Below, one piece after another: positions 24,999-33,597 of a DNA stretch of 41,822 bases. The DNA lies in the NCBI GenBank assembly GCA_964649195.1, contig CAZYPK010000029.1:1-41822 (forward strand), in the 5' to 3' direction. How positions within the stretch are numbered: position 1 is the first letter of the stretch; each line of letters starts with the position of its first letter. The notes beneath the pieces were generated by a model that was not told the origin of the DNA, ran no database searches, and saw only the letters and a list, made by a program, of their open reading frames with translations. The DNA comes from JTS-RE9 sp964649195 (GTDB lineage Bacteria; Planctomycetota; Phycisphaerae; Phycisphaerales; Phycisphaeraceae). Both the position numbers and the translations under genes were made by a program.

Positions 24999-25247
24999 AA
25001 ACAGGAAATGAAATCCTGTTTTCCGTACATCTGTCTCTGAATTTCCTGCTTTCCTGTTTTCATGCTTTCCTGTTTTTTCCCACGCCTTGCCTTGAATTTC
25101 CTGCTTTCCTGCTTTCATGCTTTCATGTTTTTCCCCACGCCATGCCTTGAATTTCCTGCTTTCCTGTTTTCATGCTTTCATGTTTTTCCCCACGCCATGC
25201 CTTGAATTTCCTGCTTTCCTGTTTTCATGCTTTCATGTTTTTCCTCC
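24971..25247. repeat. Family D: 55-bp tandem array between kinase and regulator
   Basis: Four copies of a unit starting GAATTTCCTGCTTTCCTG begin at 25039, 25094, 25149 and 25204, exactly 55 bases apart; the last runs to the start codon of the regulator. Each unit itself contains octamers TTTCCTGC/TTTCATGC. Upstream, 24970-25000 holds the complementary form (AGGAAAAGCAGGAAATCAGG). GAAAACAGGA / TCCTGTTTTC at 24997-25023 forms a 10-bp hairpin on the kinase stop codon. Confidence 0.92.
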
Positions 25248-26762
25248 ATGCCCACCCCTCAGCGCATTCTGATTGTCGATGATGACCCGATCGTGGCCGA
25301 GAGCCTGGCGGAGTTTTTGTCCGTGGAAGGGTTCGACACCACGACCGCCGGCGATGGCAACGAGGCCATTGCGGTGCTCGATTCGCAGGCGCCCCTGGCG
25401 CTGGTCAAGGATGACGGGGACGATTCGCCGCACCCGGCGGGCAGCATTGCCATTGTCATCACCGACATGAACATGCCGCGCTGCGACGGGCTGGAACTGC
25501 TCAAGAAGCTGCGGAAAACATTTCCTTCCGTCGTGCCCATCATGATCACGGGCTTCGGCAAGATCGAGTCGGCGGTGGAGGCGATCAAGCTCGGTGCGGC
25601 GGAGTATCTGACCAAGCCGATCGTCGATGACGAGCTGCGCATCGCCATCAACAAGGCGCTGCGCCAGCACGCGCTGCTGGCGGAGAATCAGACGCTGCGG
25701 GCCCAGCTCACCGAGCGGTTCGGGCTGGGGAATCTGATCGGCTCCGACTTTCGGATGCAGAAGATCTACGATCTTGTCGAAGCCGTCGCCGAGAGCAAGA
25801 CGACGGTGCTCATCGAAGGTGAGAGCGGCACGGGCAAGACGATGGTCGCCAAGGCGGTGCATGCGAAAAGCCCGCGCCGGGCCGGGCCGTTCGTCACCTT
25901 CAGTTGCGGCTCGATTCCCGAAACGCTGCTGGAAAGCGAGCTCTTCGGCCATGTGAAGGGCGCCTTCACCGGCGCGGCTCACGACAAGCCCGGCCGCTGC
26001 CTGGCGGCCAGCGGCGGCACGCTGTTCATCGATGAAATCAACAGCGCCACCCCCGCCCTGCAACTGAAGCTGCTGCGCGTGCTTCAGGAAAAGCAGTTCG
26101 AGCCGGTCGGCTCCACCAAGACCGTCAGCGTCGATGTGCGCTTCGTGCTGGCGACCAACCAGTCGCTGCCTGATCTGGTGCGCGAAGGCAGGTTCCGCGA
26201 GGACCTGTTCTATCGCATCAACGTGGTCAACATCGCCATGCCTCCGCTAAGGCGGCGAACGGGTGACATTCCCTCGCTGGCGGCGCACTTCCTGGGCAAG
26301 TATTGCAAGGAGGTCGGCAAGACGGTCACCGGGTTCACCGAGGAGGCGATGGTCGCGCTGCGCGGCTACGAGTTTCCGGGCAACGTGCGCGAGCTGGAAA
26401 ACGCGGTGGAACGCGCGGTGGTGCTTTCACGCCGCCCTGTGATCGATGTGGGCGATCTTCCCGATCTGATTCAGGATTCGTACAAAGGCGCCGGCGCGCG
26501 GACTTCAAATCCGCACGCTTCGGGAGCCGCGGGTTCCACGCCCGGCCCCGACGCCGGCTTCATTCACGTTTCCGCGCTGGACGGCGGCTGGAAGCCGACC
26601 CCGCTGGAAGAGGCGCTGCTCGAACCCGAACGCGAGATCATCCGCCGGGCTTTGGAAGCGAACCAGTGGAATCGCCAGACCACCGCGGCGCAGCTGAACA
26701 TCAACCGCACGACGCTGTACAAGAAGATCAAGCTGCTGGGACTGGACGATCAGCGGGAGTGA
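25248..26762 (+). CDS. Sigma-54-dependent response regulator (NtrC family)
   Basis: 504 residues. The receiver domain has the acidic pair in VDDDP and phospho-acceptor Asp73 in ITDMNMPRCDG; it is about 19 residues later than usual because of a loop (DSQAPLALVKDDGDDSPHPAG) before that strand. The AAA+ domain has Walker A GESGTGKT (191-198) and the sigma-54 contact motif GAFTGA (238-243). A Fis-type helix-turn-helix (NRQTTAAQLNINRTTLYKKIK) ends the chain. A Gly/Ala/Pro linker of about 35 residues precedes it and includes a small palindrome (GCGCGGACTTCAAATCCGC). It activates sigma-54 promoters by ATP hydrolysis, presumably after phosphorylation by the kinase upstream. The start codon lies at the end of the repeat array. 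Confidence 0.94.
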   Translation: MPTPQRILIVDDDPIVAESLAEFLSVEGFDTTTAGDGNEAIAVLDSQAPLALVKDDGDDSPHPAGSIAIVITDMNMPRCDGLELLKKLRKTFPSVVPIMITGFGKIESAVEAIKLGAAEYLTKPIVDDELRIAINKALRQHALLAENQTLRAQLTERFGLGNLIGSDFRMQKIYDLVEAVAESKTTVLIEGESGTGKTMVAKAVHAKSPRRAGPFVTFSCGSIPETLLESELFGHVKGAFTGAAHDKPGRCLAASGGTLFIDEINSATPALQLKLLRVLQEKQFEPVGSTKTVSVDVRFVLATNQSLPDLVREGRFREDLFYRINVVNIAMPPLRRRTGDIPSLAAHFLGKYCKEVGKTVTGFTEEAMVALRGYEFPGNVRELENAVERAVVLSRRPVIDVGDLPDLIQDSYKGAGARTSNPHASGAAGSTPGPDAGFIHVSALDGGWKPTPLEEALLEPEREIIRRALEANQWNRQTTAAQLNINRTTLYKKIKLLGLDDQRE

Positions 26763-26784
26763 AAACCTGAGATCGGAATAAGAG

Positions 26785-26974
26785 CCGCGACTCAACGAGT
26801 CGCGGACGTAAACAGCCTGAAGGAGTGGTCAAAACACACCTTTGACGGCAGAACTCGAACACGACAGGCATCACCCTTCGCAACCGAACGACAACCGCGC
26901 GATCGATGCCGCTCATCCACCGCGAGACGGACGCCCCTTCAGGCTGTTCACGTCCGCGACTCGTTGAGTCGCGG
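26785..26974. repeat. Family A paired element, subtype 2
   Basis: Palindromes at 26785-26805 and 26954-26974 bound an interior that matches the element at 31902-32128 in the same orientation (for example GGCAGAACTCGAAC at 26847-26860 and 31962-31975). It begins 22 bases after the sigma-54 regulator stop. The remaining gap to 27111 shows nothing else I can support. Confidence 0.85.
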
Positions 26975-27111
26975 CTCAGGCTTGTCCCGGATCCCGGGGG
27001 CGACCGCAAAAATTGATTGACTCGTTGGGACATTTGGGTGAAACTACGCCAATCCTGGGAATGCACGGGAGGGTCACTTCTCACGAACAGACATTGGAAG
27101 GCGGGCCTGAC

Positions 27112-27600
27112 ATGCGTTGTTCTGTCTCTCACCTTGCTCGGACCCACCGCCGGTTGGGTGTTTCATTTTTGCCGCAGGTCTGGTTGTTCGCGCTGCTGCT
27201 GTCGTGCATGGGGTGGATAGGGGCGGCAAAAGCGCAGGCGGCCCCCCCGGAAGCATCCCCGGAAGCCCCGGAAACGGACACGGAACCTCTGACCGGCGAC
27301 ACCGCGCCCGTCCATATCGAAGACCGCGAACTCATTTCGCTGATTCTGGGGTTGACCGTGGCGGCGGTCATATTCTTCAACCGCAAAGCCATCCGGTCAC
27401 TGCCTGGGGCAGGCTGGTGGGTGGCGGCGTTTTTCGTGCGGCTGCTGGCATGGACCCTTTCGGTTGTCGAAAACATCTTCTGGCCTGACACGCTCAACAC
27501 CGTCGAGCACCTGGCCCTGATGATCAGCACCGGACTGACGGCCATCGCCGTCTGGAAAACCTTTGGCATCCACGGGGAGAAGCAGCCGCTATCCACATGA
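27112..27600 (+). CDS. Small membrane protein of a signalling operon
   Basis: 162 residues from the ATG at 27112 (GGAAG about 11 bases upstream; ATG at 27061 is an alternative). An N-terminal signal or anchor (VWLFALLLSCMGWIGAAKAQA) is followed by a Pro/Glu-rich stretch (PPEASPEAPETDTEP). Three further hydrophobic segments follow: LISLILGLTVAAVIFF, WWVAAFFVRLLAWTLSV and LALMISTGLTAIAVW. I do not recognise the family. The stop codon overlaps the start of the PAS kinase, so it is probably a membrane partner or sensor input for that kinase. Confidence 0.72.
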   Translation: MRCSVSHLARTHRRLGVSFLPQVWLFALLLSCMGWIGAAKAQAAPPEASPEAPETDTEPLTGDTAPVHIEDRELISLILGLTVAAVIFFNRKAIRSLPGAGWWVAAFFVRLLAWTLSVVENIFWPDTLNTVEHLALMISTGLTAIAVWKTFGIHGEKQPLST

Positions 27601-30251
27601 ACCCGATCCAAAGCCTCATCGAATCGCTCAGCACCCTGCTGGCGCTGCTGGCGCTGATCCCCCTGCTCAGGGCGGGCGGCGTCAGGGCGGGCATGCTTTC
27701 ACGACGCCTGGCGGGGCTGCTCATCGGCGCCCTGCTGGTCATTCATGCGACATCGATGATCGGGAAATCAGGCCACCCGTGGCTGAATCGTTTCATCGAC
27801 ATGACCCGCATGACCGTGCCGATTCTCTGGCTGCTGCTGTTTGACAACTGGATCAAGCGGCAGGCCCGCGCCCGTCTGGCCGCCAACGAGGAAAAGTACC
27901 GCACGATTCTGGAGGACCAGACCGACTTCGTCTCGCGCTGGCTTCCCGACGGGACGTATGTGTTCGTCAACAACGCCTACGCCCGTTATCTGCAAACGAC
28001 CACCGACGCCATGGTCGGCCACAATTTTCTTGCTCAACTGCCGCCCAGGGACAAGGGGGAAATTCTGACCCTCATTTCCACCCTCACGCCGCGGAACAAT
28101 CTCGTGTCGGAGAAGCGGCTGAAGAAACTGCCTGACGGGCGCGAGGTCTGGCAGGAATGGACCAATCGCGGCATCTTCGACGAGCAAGGCCGGCTGACGG
28201 CGATCCAGGCTTCGGGCAGGGACATCACCGAACTGGTGGAGACCGAACGGGCCCGCCTGGAAAGCGAGCATCTGCTGACGCTGGCCATCGAAGGGGCTCA
28301 TCTGGGCATGTGGGATTGGCATCCGCCTTCGGACCGGATGACGTGCAGCGATCGCTGGTGCCGGATGCTGGGCTTCGAACCGGGCGAAGTGGAACCCAGC
28401 CTGGAGATGTGGCAACGCCTGGTGCATCCTGATGACCAGTCCCGCACCGAAGCGGCGAAGCAGGCGATGATTCAAGGCAAGGCGCCCTTCTATCAGGTGG
28501 AGTACCGCATCCGTACCAGGTCGCAGGCGTGGAAATGGGTGATGTCCATCGGCAGCATCATCGAACGCGACGCGGAGGGTGCGCCCGTCCGCATCGCGGG
28601 CGTCTCGATGGATGTCGATGATCGAAAGCGCGCCACGGCGGAAATCGAAACCTGGAAGAACCGCTACGAGGCCGCCATCCTGGCCAGCGGACAGATCATG
28701 TACGACTGGAACACCGCGACGGGGGAGGTCACCACCGCCGGCACCGTCGGGAAAGTGCTCGGCTGCACGCCCGCGGATCTGGCCACCATCGAAATGTGTA
28801 CCGGGCGGGTCCACCCGGATGATCGCCCTCGCTTCATCGGGCAGATCAGCCATGTGAATGTCACGCTTCAGCCGCAGGTCATCGAATACCGCCTGCGCCA
28901 CGAGGACGGGCACTATGTCGAAGTGGAGGACCACGGCTACTTCATCAGCGACCAGGCCGATGATCGCGTCCACATGATCGGCGTCATCGCCGATGTCTCC
29001 CAACGCAACGCCACCGAACGGCATCGCATCAAGACCGAAAGTGAGTTCGCCCAGAAGCAGAAGATGGAAGCCATCGGCCATCTGGCGGCGGGCATCGCCC
29101 ACGACTTCAGCAATCTTCTGACCGCCATTCAGGGCCACCTCGCCCTGGCCTGCCGCGCCATTCAGCAGGATCATCCGGCGAGGCGCTCGCTCAGGATGGT
29201 CGAGCAGGCGGCGCAGCAGGGCGTGGAAATGACCCGCAGCATCACCGCCTTCGTACACAAGGCCCCGGCGAGCATCGCGCCCTGCAATCTCGGTGAGATC
29301 GCCTCCGAATCGATGAAAATGTTCCGCCATCTGCTGCCGACCGGCGTGAACATCGTGCTGGACCTGCCGGAGCATCACGCCCCCTGGATCATGGCTTCGC
29401 GCTCGCAGTTGCAGCAGGTGGCCATGAATCTGATCCTCAACGCCCGGGACGCGATGCCCGACGGCGGCACGCTGACCATCCGCGTGCGGTCGGTGCCACG
29501 AGATATCGCCACCCAATGGCCGCACATTGCCACCGCGCTGGACCCGCATCCGGACAAGGAATCTGATAACCTGACCCCAATGGATTGCGTGGCGTTGCTT
29601 TCGGTCGAAGACACCGGGTGCGGCATGGATGAACATGTCATGACGCATATCTTCGAGCCGTTCTTCACCACCAAGGACCGTCAGAACGGAACCGGATTGG
29701 GCATGGTCATGGTACACGGGGTCGTTGAGGCGTTGGAAGGCTGGGTGAACGTCGCATCCATACCCGGTCGGGGCAGCCGCATTGATGTCATTCTGCCTCA
29801 GTGCGATGCGGCCCGGCTGTCGCCGTCGATGGAAGCTCGAACGCCGCCGAGCATCCCGCCCCATCGTCCGCGTCATCTGCTTCTGCTGCACCGTCGCAAC
29901 TTCGTCGGCGAGATCATGTCCACCACCATCGAATCATCGGGGTATGTGGTGCTGTTCACCGAGTCACCCGACGAGCTTCCGAACCTGGCCGCGGAGCATC
30001 GCGGCGAGCTGGCCGCGGCGGCCATCGATGCCGACATGCTGCCGCCGCGCGACGAGCAGACGCCCGCCGTGTTCGCCCTTCTGGATCGGTTGCCCGCGAT
30101 TCCGACGGTGGTGCTCACCGCCAACACGGCTCAATTCCTCGACGAACCGCAGGCCCGGTCGCTGCACATCCTTCCCCGCCCGTTCCAGATGTCCAGGCTG
30201 ATCGAAACGGTCGATCAGGCGGTGGGCCTCATTGCACCAGGTGAATCATGA
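27597..30251 (+). CDS. PAS-domain hybrid-type sensor histidine kinase
   Basis: 884 residues. Two or three N-terminal hydrophobic helices (about residues 7-80) are followed by three PAS/PAC units (near 95-215, 225-345 and 355-480). The H-box holds His502 in IGHLAAGIAHDFSNLL. The ATPase domain has NLILNARDAM, DTGCGM, the FFTTK stretch and GTGLGM. The last 120 residues look like a receiver domain (HLLLLHRRNFVGEIM, then AAIDADML, VVLTAN) but the acidic pocket after the first strand is missing, so it is probably not phosphorylated. Overlapping ATGA junctions couple it to the membrane protein before it and the LuxR-type regulator after it. The signal sensed is unknown. Confidence 0.92.
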   Translation: MNPIQSLIESLSTLLALLALIPLLRAGGVRAGMLSRRLAGLLIGALLVIHATSMIGKSGHPWLNRFIDMTRMTVPILWLLLFDNWIKRQARARLAANEEKYRTILEDQTDFVSRWLPDGTYVFVNNAYARYLQTTTDAMVGHNFLAQLPPRDKGEILTLISTLTPRNNLVSEKRLKKLPDGREVWQEWTNRGIFDEQGRLTAIQASGRDITELVETERARLESEHLLTLAIEGAHLGMWDWHPPSDRMTCSDRWCRMLGFEPGEVEPSLEMWQRLVHPDDQSRTEAAKQAMIQGKAPFYQVEYRIRTRSQAWKWVMSIGSIIERDAEGAPVRIAGVSMDVDDRKRATAEIETWKNRYEAAILASGQIMYDWNTATGEVTTAGTVGKVLGCTPADLATIEMCTGRVHPDDRPRFIGQISHVNVTLQPQVIEYRLRHEDGHYVEVEDHGYFISDQADDRVHMIGVIADVSQRNATERHRIKTESEFAQKQKMEAIGHLAAGIAHDFSNLLTAIQGHLALACRAIQQDHPARRSLRMVEQAAQQGVEMTRSITAFVHKAPASIAPCNLGEIASESMKMFRHLLPTGVNIVLDLPEHHAPWIMASRSQLQQVAMNLILNARDAMPDGGTLTIRVRSVPRDIATQWPHIATALDPHPDKESDNLTPMDCVALLSVEDTGCGMDEHVMTHIFEPFFTTKDRQNGTGLGMVMVHGVVEALEGWVNVASIPGRGSRIDVILPQCDAARLSPSMEARTPPSIPPHRPRHLLLLHRRNFVGEIMSTTIESSGYVVLFTESPDELPNLAAEHRGELAAAAIDADMLPPRDEQTPAVFALLDRLPAIPTVVLTANTAQFLDEPQARSLHILPRPFQMSRLIETVDQAVGLIAPGES

Positions 30252-30904
30252 AGACACCCATCCGCATCCTTCTCGTTGACGACCACGCCCTGGTTCGGGA
30301 ATCGTTGAGCCAGATGCTCGGCGGCGAATCGGACATCCAGATCATCCGCACCGCCGGCAACGCGGAGGACGCCATTCGCGCCGCCTTCGAGACCAAGCCG
30401 GATGTCATCCTGATGGACATCGACATGCCCGGGCTGATCTGCTTCGACGCCGCCGATCAGATTCTTCGCATGGTCGAGGGGGTGCGCATCATCTTTCTCT
30501 CCGCGTTCTTTCACGATCACTACATCGAGCAGGCGTTGCGTGTGAAGGCGCGCGGCTACGTGACCAAGAGCGAGCCGCCGCAGAAGGTGATCGAGGCGGT
30601 CCGGCAGGTGGCGGCGGGCCGGGTTTACTTTTCGCCGGAGGTTCGTTCGCGCATCGTGGCGGGCGATGGCGAGGTGAAGCTCGCCGGCGCCGCCCAGACA
30701 CGGGCGGGAACGCTCAGCGACCGCGAGGTGGAGGTGCTGCGCTACCTGGCGCGGGGACTGTCGAAGAAGGAGATCGCCGCCACGATGCACGTGAGCGTCA
30801 AGACCGTCGAGGGCCACGCCCAGAAGGTGATGGACAAACTGGACATCCACGATCGCGTCGAACTGGCCCGCTTCGCCATCCGCGAAGGCCTGGCGGAAGC
30901 GTGA
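30248..30904 (+). CDS. NarL/FixJ-type response regulator with LuxR HTH
   Basis: 218 residues. The receiver domain has the acidic pair at D11/D12, phospho-acceptor Asp57 in VILMDIDMPG and Lys in YVTKSEPP. The output domain at about 155-218 is a LuxR-type helix-turn-helix (LSDREVEVLRYLARGLSKKEIAATMHVSVKTVEGHAQKVMDKL). It overlaps the PAS kinase by four bases and is very likely its target. A family A palindrome starts one base after the stop codon. Confidence 0.94.
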   Translation: MKTPIRILLVDDHALVRESLSQMLGGESDIQIIRTAGNAEDAIRAAFETKPDVILMDIDMPGLICFDAADQILRMVEGVRIIFLSAFFHDHYIEQALRVKARGYVTKSEPPQKVIEAVRQVAAGRVYFSPEVRSRIVAGDGEVKLAGAAQTRAGTLSDREVEVLRYLARGLSKKEIAATMHVSVKTVEGHAQKVMDKLDIHDRVELARFAIREGLAEA

Positions 30905-30905
30905 G

Positions 30906-30926
30906 CCGCGACTCAACGAGTCGCGG
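30906..30926. repeat. Family A palindrome, solo
   Basis: CCGCGACTC-AAC-GAGTCGCGG begins directly after the stop of the LuxR-type regulator and is followed by the usual arm ending CCTGAAGGA. No inverse partner is found before dapF. Confidence 0.85.
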
Positions 30927-31013
30927 ACGTGTGCGGCCTGAAGGACGAAAAAATCGCGCGGCGATGAACAACCTCGAAGCTACAATCTCCCACCTTACTT
31001 TCCCAGGTGTGAC

Positions 31014-31901
31014 ATGCGCTTCATCAAAATGCACGGCATCGGCAACGACTACGTTTATGTCAACGGCTTCACCGAATCCATCCGTGACCCGGCAGCGCTG
31101 GCGCCCGTCATCTCCGATCGGCACACGGGCGTCGGCGGCGATGGACTCATCCTCGTGCTGCCGCCTGAAGACGGCGTCGATGCCCATGTGCGCATGAGGA
31201 TGTTCAATGCCGACGGCTCCGAATCCGAGATGTGTGGCAACGGCGTGCGCTGCATCTGCAAACTCGCCCGCGATCACGGCATCACCGCCGCCAACCCCAT
31301 GCGCGTGCAGACCGGACGCGGCGTGCTCACGCTGAGCTACACCCTCGATGCCATCGGCAAGGTGGATCAGGTCACCGTCGATATGGGCGAGCCGATTCTT
31401 CAGCCCGCATCCGTGCCCGTCGGCATCGAGAAGCTCGATCGCATCGTCAATCACTCCATCAAAGGCCTGATCGACTGGCCCGCGTCGCTGCCCGCCGGCT
31501 GGATTCACGACTGCGGCCTCGATCAGCGGATGACCTGCGTCTCGATGGGCAACCCGCATGTCACCTTCTTCGTGAACGATGTCGCCAAGGTGCCGCTGGA
31601 AATCGTCGGACCGACCATCGAAAGGCACTCGGTCTTCCCCCGCCGAATCAATGTTCACTTCGCGCAGGTCCATTCGCGCAGCGAAGTCACCATGCGCACC
31701 TGGGAACGCGGCAGCGGCATCACCCTCGCCTGCGGCACCGGCGCCTCGGCGGTCTGCATCAGCGGCGCGCTCACCGATCGAACCGACCGCCAAATCCTCG
31801 CCCACCTCCCCGGCGGCGACCTCACCCTCCACTGGCGCAGCGACAACCACCTCGACATGACCGGCCCGGCGACCGAGGTGTTCCAGGGCGTCTGGCCATA
31901 G
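31014..31901 (+). CDS. dapF: Diaminopimelate epimerase
   Basis: 295 residues. DapF turns LL- into meso-diaminopimelate for lysine and peptidoglycan. The two catalytic cysteines are C74 in SEMCGNGVRC and C240 in LACGTGASA; the N-terminal KMHGIGNDYVYV is typical. The presence of this step agrees with DAP-containing peptidoglycan, which planctomycetes are now known to make, though lysine supply alone would also explain it. The stop codon TAG borrows its last base from a family A element, so the repeat abuts the coding end. No lys/dap neighbours are present. Confidence 0.96.
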   Translation: MRFIKMHGIGNDYVYVNGFTESIRDPAALAPVISDRHTGVGGDGLILVLPPEDGVDAHVRMRMFNADGSESEMCGNGVRCICKLARDHGITAANPMRVQTGRGVLTLSYTLDAIGKVDQVTVDMGEPILQPASVPVGIEKLDRIVNHSIKGLIDWPASLPAGWIHDCGLDQRMTCVSMGNPHVTFFVNDVAKVPLEIVGPTIERHSVFPRRINVHFAQVHSRSEVTMRTWERGSGITLACGTGASAVCISGALTDRTDRQILAHLPGGDLTLHWRSDNHLDMTGPATEVFQGVWP

Positions 31902-32128
31902 CCGCGACTCAACGAGTCGCGGAGGTGAACGAACTGAAGAAGGATAAAGCACACCTTGGCCGGCAGAACTCGAACGCACCAAGGCATCGCTTTCGCTGCC
32001 GGATGGCAACCGGTCGTATGCCGCGTATCAACAGCACATTGATGACCGCCGCGCGATCGGAGCCGTCCATCAACCGCGCGACGGACACCTCTTCAGGCTG
32101 TTCGCGTCCGCGACTCGTTGAGTCGCGG
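31902..32128. repeat. Family A paired element, subtype 2
   Basis: Palindromes at 31902-31922 and 32108-32128 bound a 185-base interior related to that at 26785-26974. It fills the dapF-hisC gap up to about 80 bases before hisC. Confidence 0.85.
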
Positions 32129-32210
32129 CTCTTATCCCGAACTCAGGTTACAGCCATTCCACTCCTCCGCCTTTGACCATCCGACCCGCACACGCGAACA
32201 TGCCCCTTCC

Positions 32211-33368
32211 ATGCCTTACGAACGCGACAACATCAGCAGGCTCACCGCCTACGCGCCCGGCGAGCAGCCGCAGTCGGACGAACGTGTCATCAAGCTGAAC
32301 ACGAACGAGAACCCCTATCCGCCCATGACGCCGGTGATGGATGCCATCCGCTCGCTGCCTGCCGAGTCGCTGCGAAAATACCCATCCCCTGCCGCGATGA
32401 ACTTTCGCTGGGCCGCGGCGCAGGTCCACGAGGTCGATCCCGATCAGATCATCGCCACCAACGGCGGCGATGAACTGCTCCGCCTGGCCATCAGCGTCTT
32501 CTGCGATCCCATCACCGGGCAGAGCACGCGCGGCGGCGTCGGCGTCGTCGAGCCCAGCTATTCGCTTTATCCCGTCCTCGCCGCGGCCCACGACACCTCC
32601 GTCACCCGCGTCGCCTTGAACGATGATTACAGCCTGCCTGATGATCTGGAAGAAAAGATGATCGCCGCCGGGGTGAACCTTCTGCTGCTGGTGAATCCGC
32701 ACGCGCCATCGGGGGCCTTGATTCCGCTTCAACGCATGGATCGGCTCGCCTCCGCATTGGAAGGCAAGGCGGTGCTGCTGATCGATGAGGCGTATGTCGA
32801 TTTCGCCACGCACGACTGCCTGCCGCTCGTTCGCAAGACTGGCGGCCTCGACAACGTGCTGCTGCTGCGCACCATGAGCAAGGGGTACTCGCTGGCCGGC
32901 CTGCGCTTTGGCTACGGCATCGGCGGCGCGAACCTCATCGCAAGCATGGACAAGGCCCGCGACAGCTACAACACCGACGCCCTCTCGCAGGCCGCCGCGA
33001 CGGCGGCGCTGGCCAACCGCGCGCTGGCCGCACAGTCGTGGAGGAAGGTCATCGATGAGCGAAGCAGAATGACCAGGGAACTTTCGCGGCGAGGCTGGCA
33101 CGTCTTCCCCAGCCAGACGAACTTCATCCTCACTGTCCCCCCGGCCAAGCCCGATGGCGAGTCCGCGAGCCGTCGGGGTAATCCGCCCGCGCCACCGTTA
33201 TCGGTCGATGCAAAGGGCCCCGCCGCGCGAACCATCTACGAATCCCTCAAGGCCCGCAACATCCTGGTGCGATACTTTGATCATGAAGGCCTGCGCGACA
33301 AGCTGCGCATCACCATCGGCACACCGGAGGAAAACGACGCGGTGCTGGCGGCGCTGGATGCGCACTGA
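32211..33368 (+). CDS. hisC: Histidinol-phosphate aminotransferase with repeat-encoded insertion
   Basis: 385 residues, fold-type I aminotransferase acting late in histidine synthesis. Key parts are KLNTNENPYPP at the N-terminus, NPHAPSG, D192 in LIDEAYVDF and the PLP lysine K224 in TMSKGYSLAGLRFGY. Residues about 312-333 (KPDGESASRRGNPPAPP) interrupt the C-terminal domain between NFILTVPP and the helix ARTIYESLKARNILVR. The DNA for this loop (33146-33180) is identical over 35 bases to one arm of the hairpin between atpH and atpA. hisB follows, separated by nested repeats, so the pair may form an operon. The ATG at 32211 fits the family N-terminus; no clear ribosome binding site is seen. Confidence 0.94.
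   Translation: MPYERDNISRLTAYAPGEQPQSDERVIKLNTNENPYPPMTPVMDAIRSLPAESLRKYPSPAAMNFRWAAAQVHEVDPDQIIATNGGDELLRLAISVFCDPITGQSTRGGVGVVEPSYSLYPVLAAAHDTSVTRVALNDDYSLPDDLEEKMIAAGVNLLLLVNPHAPSGALIPLQRMDRLASALEGKAVLLIDEAYVDFATHDCLPLVRKTGGLDNVLLLRTMSKGYSLAGLRFGYGIGGANLIASMDKARDSYNTDALSQAAATAALANRALAAQSWRKVIDERSRMTRELSRRGWHVFPSQTNFILTVPPAKPDGESASRRGNPPAPPLSVDAKGPAARTIYESLKARNILVRYFDHEGLRDKLRITIGTPEENDAVLAALDAH
33146..33180 (+). repeat. Family G arm inside hisC
   Basis: A 35-base stretch beginning CAAGCCCGATGGCGAG and ending CCGTCGGGGTA is identical to 37380-37414. It encodes the extra loop of HisC in frame. Confidence 0.9.
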
Positions 33369-33372
33369 ACCC

Positions 33373-33575
33373 GATGAATCAACCACAGATGAACACCGAT
33401 AAACACAGATGGGAACCCTGAATAACCTCGCGTCCTGGCCGCTTGCGGCGTGGCAATCCCTGATTCACGGTACATCCGGGGTTATTCAGCAGTCCCGGAG
33501 GTCACGGAAAGCACGTTTTTAAGCGGAAAACCAATGTTTTCTCTGTGTTCATCCGTGTTCATCCGTGGTTCAATC
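33373..33575. repeat. Family F element with a family E element nested inside
   Basis: The left arm (ACCACAGATGAACACCGAT and onward, 33380-33410) and the right arm (TCTGTGTTCATCCGTG repeated, 33541-33568) are complementary. Before the right arm lies a core, GTTTTTAAGCGGAAAA then CCAATGTTTT, at 33515-33540, also found at 38203-38227. A complete family E element (33411-33496) sits between left arm and core. Confidence 0.85.
33411..33496. repeat. Family E element, nested copy
   Basis: Runs from GGGAACCCTGAATAACC to GGTTATTCAGCAGTCCC; the two ends form a terminal inverted repeat. GCCGCTTGCGGC lies in the middle. It aligns with 41087-41178 and with the reverse complement of 22738-22812. Confidence 0.85.
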
Positions 33576-33597
33576 AATGACTCGAAATGAATTCGCC

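Noticed and set aside
25039..25247. Possible CRISPR array
   Set aside because: The 55-bp units are repeated whole with no unique spacers, and no cas genes are near.
27768..29891. A 707-codon open frame antisense to the PAS kinase
   Set aside because: The plus strand carries PAS, H-box and ATPase motifs; the antisense product shows only low-complexity mirror sequence.
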